Origin: CBDTTM01 sp965363355
GTDB taxonomy: Bacteria > Bacillota > Negativicutes > Selenomonadales > Selenomonadaceae
NCBI GenBank assembly: GCA_965363355.1
Contig: CBDTTM010000076.1
Location: 1-11,134, forward strand
Length of the DNA stretch: 11,134 nucleotides
Direction of reading: 5' to 3'
Shown here piece by piece: positions 6,763 through 11,134 of this stretch (within the stretch, counting starts at the first letter, position 1; each line of letters opens with the position of its first letter). A program made the position numbers and the translations under genes. The notes under the pieces are model-generated. The model was given only the letters and a program-made list of their open reading frames with translations, made no database searches and had not been told where the DNA came from.

Positions 6763-6791
6763 TTGATAATTCTATTGTAATTATCTATAGT
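6763..6791 (+). promoter_or_regulatory. Near-consensus sigma-A promoter with operator dyad for the LysR gene
   Basis: The -35 TTGATA (6763-6768) and -10 TATAGT (6786-6791) each match the consensus at five of six bases and are 17 bases apart. A perfect inverted repeat GATAATT (6765-6771), seven bases, AATTATC (6779-6785) spans the spacer and would let a bound regulator block the promoter. Autoregulation by the LysR protein is the simple reading, although the dyad is not a plain T-N11-A box. The rest of the 299-base gap (6577-6875) holds the terminator at 6634, AT-rich sequence and a 10-bp palindrome GAGATATCTC at 6840-6849. Confidence 0.65.
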
Positions 6792-6875
6792 GGATTTGTA
6801 AATATAAACAGAGAAGGCGGAGTCAAAGCTCATATATACGAGATATCTCTATTTTTTGACAAAGAGGGTGCTATT

Positions 6876-7778
6876 ATGCCGATTTATAATCTACAATTAG
6901 AAACCTTTCTTCGTGTTGCATTAGCGGGGAGCTTTAATAAGGCGGCTGAGCAAAATCATATTACGCCGTCGGCAGTCATCAAGCAAATAAATCTGCTGGA
7001 AAATGATTTGGGGTTGCAGCTTTTTGAAAGGTCACACCGAGGTCTTAAGTTGACGGCAGCGGGCGAATCGTTGCAGGCAGATGCGAGCTATATTGTTGAA
7101 TACAGTGAAGCTTCTATCCAGCGGGCAAAAGATGCTGCCTATAGTGGGAAGGATATCATCCGAATCGGGATATCGCCATTGACACCAGCGCAGTTTTTGA
7201 TTGATTTATGGCCGAAATTGCATGCATTTTGGGATACGGTGAAATTTCGTTTGATTCCCTTTGAAAACAATGAAAAAAATGCGAGTGGAATTTTGCAGAA
7301 TTTGCAGCGAGATATCGATGTAGTTGCAGGGATTTTTGATGAAGGTTTGCTGGATTATCGCCAGTGTGCGGCAATGAAGATCTCAGAGGAACCAATTTGC
7401 TGTGCAGTTTCGGTGCATCATCGTTTGGCGGACAAAAAACGGCTGTTGGTGGAGGATCTTTATGGAGAAAAATTCATGCTGCTTCGCCAAGGACAAATGC
7501 AATCTGCAGATCAGCTTCGTGCAGACATACGAAAGAATCATTCAAAAATACAAATCGTTGATTTTGATCTTTATAACGTAGAGGTTTTCAATCAATGCGA
7601 AAATGGCAACCATGCCCTCATGGCAATGCAGATGTGGGGCAATGTCCACCCTTTGCTGAAGATCATTCCAGTCGAATGGGACTATAAAATGCCATTTGGT
7701 ATTTTGCATGCCAAGCAGCCATCGGCTAAAATACAGCATTTTTTAGCGGCATTAGAATACGCCGTAAAAACTTTATAG
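6876..7778 (+). CDS. LysR-family transcriptional regulator
   Basis: This 300-residue protein has the normal LysR length and architecture. A winged helix-turn-helix spans residues 7-64 ('LETFLRVALAGSFNKAAE', 'ITPSAVIKQINLLENDLGLQLFERS', 'LKLTAAGE'). It is followed by a linker helix and a periplasmic-binding-protein-like effector domain from about residue 93 ('IRIGISP') to the C-terminus. AGGG at 6865-6868 gives good spacing to the ATG. The gene has its own promoter and terminator and precedes two aldo/keto reductases on the same strand, which are its most likely targets by proximity, although LysR genes usually lie divergent from their targets. The co-inducer cannot be read from the effector domain. 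Confidence 0.93.
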   Translation: MPIYNLQLETFLRVALAGSFNKAAEQNHITPSAVIKQINLLENDLGLQLFERSHRGLKLTAAGESLQADASYIVEYSEASIQRAKDAAYSGKDIIRIGISPLTPAQFLIDLWPKLHAFWDTVKFRLIPFENNEKNASGILQNLQRDIDVVAGIFDEGLLDYRQCAAMKISEEPICCAVSVHHRLADKKRLLVEDLYGEKFMLLRQGQMQSADQLRADIRKNHSKIQIVDFDLYNVEVFNQCENGNHALMAMQMWGNVHPLLKIIPVEWDYKMPFGILHAKQPSAKIQHFLAALEYAVKTL

Positions 7779-7780
7779 GA

Positions 7781-7802
7781 GTTAGTACCTTTAGGTATTA
7801 AC
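7781..7802. repeat. 22-bp near-perfect palindrome after the LysR gene
   Basis: The arms GTTAgTACCT (7781-7790) and AGGTAtTAAC (7793-7802) are symmetric at nine of ten positions around a central TT. It starts two bases after the LysR stop codon and ends just before a terminator. The TACCT/AGGTA elements also occur, in the opposite arrangement, in the promoter spacer at 994-1010. It could be an operator for the downstream reductase or a 3'-end RNA hairpin. Confidence 0.55.
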
Positions 7803-7810
7803 TTGAAGAA

Positions 7811-7844
7811 AAAACGAGACTTCTTTCGGGGTCTTGTTTTTTTT
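7811..7844 (+). terminator. Strong intrinsic terminator after the LysR gene
   Basis: AACGAGACTTC (7813-7823) pairs with GGGGTCTTGTT (7828-7838) through an 11-bp stem with three G-U pairs and a TTTC loop. The 3' arm continues into a run of eight Ts (7837-7844). A TATAAT sits at 7844-7849 at the edge of this run and may be the -10 of the next gene, but no acceptable -35 lies upstream of it. Confidence 0.85.
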
Positions 7845-7876
7845 ATAATAAAGACAGATGAGAGGAGTGAGTTTTT

Positions 7877-8719
7877 GTGGAATATAAAATTTTAAATAAT
7901 GGTGTGAAAATGCCGGCTTTGGGATATGGTGTGTATCAAGTCACTAACGAGGAATGTGAGCGTTGTGTCCTCGATGCAATTGGCATTGGCTATCGTTCAA
8001 TCGATACGGCACAAGCCTATGGGAATGAAGAAAGCGTAGGCAATGCTTTGCAAAAATGCGGAGTGCCACGAGAAGAGCTTTTTATTACGACAAAAATCTG
8101 GATATCGAATGGCGGCTATGAAACGGCGAAAGCTTCAATACAAGAGTCCTTGCACAAGCTGAAAACGGAATATATAGATTTGCTGCTCATCCATCAGCCA
8201 TTTAATGATTATTATGGGAGCTATCGTGCAATGGAAGAAGCGTATCGAGACGGAATTGTCCGGGCGATTGGTGTATCTAATTTTTATCCAGATCGGTTGA
8301 TTGATTTATGCCACTTCGTTGAAATCATGCCAGCGGTCAATCAAATCGAAACGCATGCATTTCAGCAACAAGAAACAGCTCATGCAATCATGAAAAAATA
8401 TGGTGTCCAACATGAGTCGTGGGGCCCATTTGCCGAAGGGCGTAAAGACTTTTTTCAAAATGCGGTCTTAAAAGAAATTGGTGCTGCGCATCATAAATCA
8501 GTGGGGCAGATTGCTTTGCGCTTTTTGCTGCAAAGTGATGTGGTCGTTATTCCAAAATCAACGCATAAAGAGCGTATGCTTGAAAATTTCAACGTGTTTG
8601 ATTTTGCCCTTTCGGCAGATGATATGGAGAAAATCCGGTCATTGGATGAAAAAGAAAGTGCATTTTTTTCTCATTACGATCCGGAAACGGTCGAGTTGTT
8701 GACCGGACTTGTACGTTGA
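7877..8719 (+). CDS. Aldo/keto reductase (2,5-diketo-D-gluconate reductase-like)
   Basis: This 280-residue cytosolic NADPH-dependent reductase of aldehydes and ketones is a monomeric TIM barrel of the AKR superfamily, closest in pattern to YvgN/YtbE and DkgA-type enzymes. The catalytic tetrad is complete: Asp43 and Tyr48 in 'SIDTAQAYGNE', Lys73 in 'TTKIWI' and His106 in 'LLIHQP'. 'GVSNFYPDRL', 'PAVNQIETH' and the cofactor-binding 'VVIPKSTHKERMLEN' are all present. It starts with GTG at 7877, supported by AGGAG at 7863-7867. The gene is 44 bases upstream of a second reductase with no terminator between, so they are likely one operon. A typical role is detoxifying reactive carbonyls such as methylglyoxal. 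That role is inferred from the family. Confidence 0.93.
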   Translation: MEYKILNNGVKMPALGYGVYQVTNEECERCVLDAIGIGYRSIDTAQAYGNEESVGNALQKCGVPREELFITTKIWISNGGYETAKASIQESLHKLKTEYIDLLLIHQPFNDYYGSYRAMEEAYRDGIVRAIGVSNFYPDRLIDLCHFVEIMPAVNQIETHAFQQQETAHAIMKKYGVQHESWGPFAEGRKDFFQNAVLKEIGAAHHKSVGQIALRFLLQSDVVVIPKSTHKERMLENFNVFDFALSADDMEKIRSLDEKESAFFSHYDPETVELLTGLVR

Positions 8720-8763
8720 ATTGTTGTTAAAAAATGAGCCCCAAAAGGAAGGATAATAAAACG

Positions 8764-9739
8764 ATGGAAAAAAGAAAATTAGGGAACCTAGAGGTTTCAT
8801 CTATGGGATTTGGTTGTATGGGACTTAGCCATGCATATGGTGCTGCCATGGAAAAATCGCAGGCAATTGCTGTTTTAAAAGAGGCCTATGAAATGGGCTA
8901 TACGTTATTTGATACCGCGGAATGTTATACGGGAATATTTTGAAGATGGCAGCATTTCTTATAACGAGGAAATTGTCGGAGAGGCACTTCAGCGTGTGCG
9001 CGATAAGGTAGTCATTTCGAGTAAATTTGGCGTGCGTACCGCAAAGGATAAGTCGTTACAGCTCGATAGCCGTTCTGAGACGATTCGAAGCTCAGTAGAG
9101 GAAAGCTTGAAAAAACTAAAAACGGATCATATTGATCTTTACTATCAGCATCGAATCGATCCTAAGACAACTCCCGAGGAAGTCGCAGCGACAATGAAAG
9201 ACCTTATAAAAGAAGGGAAAATCCTGCATTGGGGAATTTCCGAAACGACGGAAGAATATTTGCGGCGGGCACACGCTGTTTGTCCGGTAACTGCGGTTCA
9301 AAATAGATATTCAATGATGGCTCGCTGGCATCAAAGTCTTTTTCCTGTAGTAGAAGAGCTCAACATTGGCTTTGTCGCCTTTTCGCCGATGGCAAATGGC
9401 TTTTTGACGGCAAAATATGATCAAAATTCGCACTTTGACGGCGATTCTGATTACAGGACTTTTATGCCGCAGTATACCGAAGAAGGAATGAAAAAAGGAA
9501 AAGATGTGCTTACGCTTTTGGAAACTTTGGCAAAAGAAAAAAATGCTACACCAGCACAGATTTCTTTAGCCTGGATGCTTTGCCAAAAACCATGGATCGT
9601 GCCGATTCCGGGCAGCCGAAAAATCGCCCGTTTAGAAGAAAATAAAAAAGCCGCCTCCATCGAAATATCTGCTGATGAAATCGATAAAATCAATGCGGCC
9701 TTAGACAAAATGGATGTATTGGTTTTTGGTGGGCATTAA
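8764..9739 (+). pseudogene. Aldo/keto reductase (YajO/IolS-type) interrupted by a +1 frameshift
   Basis: The first frame runs from ATG 8764 (GGAAGGA at 8747-8753) for 59 codons to a TGA at 8941-8943. The remainder continues in the +1 frame from GAA at 8942 to 9739. Joined, they give a 324-residue AKR of normal length with no gap: '...FDTAECYTGIF' then 'EDGSISYNEEIVGEALQ...'. The tetrad is split between the parts: Asp50 and Tyr55 in the first frame, Lys87 ('SSKFG') and His129 ('YYQHRID') in the second. The C-terminal 'PIPGSRKIARLEEN' cofactor motif is intact. The second part is otherwise undamaged, so the lesion is either recent, a sequencing error in a T4 run, or a recoding site. Unless recoded, neither half should be an active enzyme. 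It is of a different AKR subfamily from its upstream neighbour, so not a tandem duplicate. Confidence 0.85.
8929..8943 (+). other. Frameshift point TTT-TGA in the second aldo/keto reductase
   Basis: The in-frame codons are ACG GGA ATA TTT TGA. The four Ts at 8938-8941 let a Phe tRNA on TTT move one base forward and re-pair perfectly with TTT before reading GAA. A GGGA stretch stands three bases before the TTT codon, the same codon register as the classical prfB site AGG GGG TAT CTT TGA. A one-base insertion in the T run explains the same data. Confidence 0.7.
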
Positions 9740-9770
9740 AATAAGGTGTTTGAAAAATAAAGAAACAGTA

Positions 9771-9801
9771 TTGACTTATAGAACACTATAAGTGATAGAG
9801 T
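9771..9801 (+). promoter_or_regulatory. MerR-type promoter (19-bp spacer) for the flavodoxin lipoprotein operon
   Basis: The -35 TTGACT (9771-9776) and -10 TAGAGT (9796-9801) are 19 bases apart. A perfect dyad CTTATAG (9775-9781), four bases, CTATAAG (9786-9792) fills the spacer. It begins at the fifth base of the -35 box, as in the promoters at 1880 and 3228, but its half-site differs (CTTATAG rather than CTTGGAG), so a different MerR paralogue may act here. Confidence 0.75.
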
Positions 9802-9822
9802 GGAGGGGAAAGAAGGGGTTTT

Positions 9823-10518
9823 ATGAAAAAGGCAATGGTAAGTGCAATCGCACTGCTTATTGTAGTTTTGTTTACTGCTTGTGGCAATGCGGCGCAAGAT
9901 AATAGCTCGAGTGCAGCAAAAACATCGGCAGCGAAGTCAGAAAATCTAGAAAATACGACTGCAAAGGCAGCTTTACCACAGCAGACAAGCGGAAAGAAGG
10001 CTCTGGTTGTGTATTTTTCCCGGACGGGAGAAAATTATGCCGTTGGTAATATTGCGAAAGGCAATACGCATATTGTTGCCGACATGATCGCAGAAATGAC
10101 TGGGGCGGATACTTTTGAAATCAAGACGGTCAACCCCTATCCACAGAGCTATAAAGAATGCACAGAAGTAGCAAAGAAAGAACTTGCGGACAATGCTCGG
10201 CCGCAGCTTGCTGGCAAAGTTGAGAATATGAAAGATTACGACGTCATTTTCCTTGGGTATCCCATTTGGTGGAGTGACATGCCTATGCCGATATATACCT
10301 TTATGGAAAGCTATGATTTTAATGGGAAGACAATCATTCCGTTTGCGACCTCAGCCGGCGACGTTTTAACAGGCAAAGAAAGCACGATCCCACAATATGC
10401 AAAAGGTGCAAAAGTTCTTCAAGGGCTTGGTATTGAAGGGAAACGAGCCCAGCAAAACCCTGATAGCGTGCGGCCAGAGGTGCAAAAATGGCTGACACAG
10501 CTTGGGTTCATTAAATAA
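9823..10518 (+). CDS. Flavodoxin-like lipoprotein (flavodoxin_4 family)
   Basis: This 231-residue protein has a lipoprotein signal peptide: 'MKK', a hydrophobic stretch to residue 19, and lipidated Cys20 in 'LFTACG'. A low-complexity Ser/Ala/Lys-rich linker runs to about residue 57, then comes a flavodoxin fold. The FMN phosphate loop is 'YFSRTGENYAVG' (64-75), and 'GYPIWWSDMPMPIYTFME' (145-162) covers the flavin. It is therefore expected on the outer face of the cytoplasmic membrane, unlike the cytosolic paralogue at 4721. AAGGGG (9813-9818) precedes the ATG closely. It lies 33 bases before a multi-histidine membrane protein, so electron exchange between them is likely. Its promoter is of MerR type. 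FMN binding outside the cytoplasm is inferred from the fold and signal peptide. Confidence 0.92.
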   Translation: MKKAMVSAIALLIVVLFTACGNAAQDNSSSAAKTSAAKSENLENTTAKAALPQQTSGKKALVVYFSRTGENYAVGNIAKGNTHIVADMIAEMTGADTFEIKTVNPYPQSYKECTEVAKKELADNARPQLAGKVENMKDYDVIFLGYPIWWSDMPMPIYTFMESYDFNGKTIIPFATSAGDVLTGKESTIPQYAKGAKVLQGLGIEGKRAQQNPDSVRPEVQKWLTQLGFIK

Positions 10519-10551
10519 AAATGATTTTATTTCAAGTAGGAGAATAAGTTT

Positions 10552-11134
10552 ATGCGGATTATTGGGAGCTTATTTTTAACCGTGGTGTTTCTGTTTTTGA
10601 TGAATCGTTCCTTGACGGGGCCGCAAATTCATGAATATCTGGCATTGTTCTTTGGCGTTATTCTAATCCTGCATCTTCTATATACGAAAACATGGAGAAG
10701 ACGTGTTTTTTTTCAAAATGCCTTGGGCAGTTACGTTAAAGATTTTTTGCATATGCTGTTTTTCTTTGTTTTATTGATAACGATGGTTTCAGGTGCGTTG
10801 ATTTCCACAAGCCTTTTTCCGTCCGTGCATCTTCGCGGCATTGTGTCTATTTGGGTCCATGAGATTCATCAAAGTGCAGGGTATGGAAGCTTCATTTTGG
10901 CGGGCATACATTATGGCTTGCATTGGAAGAAAATTTGGGCTCGTGTGAAAAAATATTTTGGCTTTTTTTCATGTAAAAAACAATATAAATATATTAGTCT
11001 GGGAACTGCTTGTATATTTATCGCTTATGCGGTATATGCTTCTTTTTTAAATCATATAGGTGATCGAATATTGATGGAACATATGGTAAATATAGGCGTG
11101 GATGATTCAGCACTGAAATATACAGGCAATATGT
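10552..11134 (+). CDS. DUF4405-type multi-histidine membrane protein, 3' end outside the window
   Basis: An ATG at 10552 with AGGAG at 10538-10542 opens a frame that stays open to the window edge (194 residues seen). It encodes hydrophobic segments at about residues 3-17, 28-43, 66-84, 107-124 and 146-165. Histidines lie in or next to them (His27, His41, His67, His93, His103, His106, His120, His124), including 'WVHEIHQSAG' and 'AGIHYGLHWKK'. This is the pattern of DUF4405/cytochrome b-like proteins that hold haem within the membrane. The hydrophilic C-terminal part after residue 170 ('HIGDRILMEHMV') is cut off. It is co-directional with, and 33 bases after, the flavodoxin lipoprotein, a pairing that recurs in anaerobic Bacillota. 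Haem binding and electron transfer to the lipoprotein are inference. Confidence 0.8.
   Translation, partial: MRIIGSLFLTVVFLFLMNRSLTGPQIHEYLALFFGVILILHLLYTKTWRRRVFFQNALGSYVKDFLHMLFFFVLLITMVSGALISTSLFPSVHLRGIVSIWVHEIHQSAGYGSFILAGIHYGLHWKKIWARVKKYFGFFSCKKQYKYISLGTACIFIAYAVYASFLNHIGDRILMEHMVNIGVDDSALKYTGNM

Noticed and set aside
6840..6849. 10-bp palindrome GAGATATCTC before the LysR ribosome binding site
   Set aside because: It is short enough to occur by chance and lies well downstream of the promoter. It is noted but not called as an operator.
7844..7849. TATAAT as the promoter of the first aldo/keto reductase
   Set aside because: It is a perfect -10, but the sequences 16-18 bases upstream do not resemble a -35, and it sits at the edge of the terminator T run. 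It is kept only as a remark.
8734..8763. Upstream ATG for the second aldo/keto reductase
   Set aside because: It has no ribosome binding site, and the family N-terminus 'MEKRKLGN' begins at 8764 after GGAAGGA.
8888..9739. A separate gene for the second part of the aldo/keto reductase
   Set aside because: Its first residues to about 8941 read as out-of-frame sequence of the conserved AKR region. The tetrad and length only make sense if the two frames are joined.
1..11134. CRISPR array, tRNA, rRNA, insertion sequence, integrase or phage genes
   Set aside because: No regularly spaced repeats, cloverleaf-like sequence, transposase or integrase frames, or target-site duplications were seen on either strand.

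Overview
The window looks like chromosome of a moderately low-GC, probably anaerobic Bacillota bacterium (Clostridia or Negativicutes). This rests on strong AGGAGG-type ribosome binding sites, a flavodoxin_4 lipoprotein beside a DUF4405-type membrane protein, and the mix of HxlR, MATE, aldo/keto reductase and metallo-beta-lactamase-fold genes. The assignment below phylum level is weak. I see no rRNA, tRNA, CRISPR array, insertion sequence or phage gene. The content is an accessory redox and detoxification neighbourhood.

Layout. (1) 36-953: a divergent pair, a minus-strand FMN-binding PNPOx-like protein and a plus-strand HxlR-family regulator, with palindromic operator candidates between them. 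(2) 987-1830: a small NAD(P)-binding Rossmann protein with a promoter whose spacer holds an inverted repeat, ended by a 14-bp-stem hairpin. (3) 1880-3208: a Tat-motif metallo-beta-lactamase-fold hydrolase with its own promoter and a strong terminator. (4) 3228-5242: a MATE efflux pump (TTG start) and a cytosolic flavodoxin_4 protein, probably one transcript. (5) 5386-6667: an M24 aminopeptidase P-like metallopeptidase with terminator. (6) 6763-7844: a LysR-type regulator with a near-consensus promoter, a 3' palindrome and a strong terminator. (7) 7877-9739: two aldo/keto reductases of different subfamilies. The second is split by a +1 frameshift at a TTT-TGA sequence that resembles the prfB recoding site. 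(8) 9771-11134: a flavodoxin-like lipoprotein followed by a DUF4405-type multi-histidine membrane protein that runs off the window.

How they fit together. The most informative regulatory signal is three promoters with the abnormal 19-bp spacer and central dyad typical of MerR-family activators (1880-1910, 3228-3258, 9771-9801). In all three the dyad starts at the fifth base of the -35 box. They drive the hydrolase, the MATE pump (plus flavodoxin), and the flavodoxin lipoprotein/DUF4405 operon. No MerR gene lies in the window, so one or more activators encoded elsewhere may tie these units into a regulon. Together with HxlR and LysR regulators and four oxidoreductase-type enzymes, the window reads as a stress- or xenobiotic-responsive redox cluster. 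The substrates cannot be read from the sequence.
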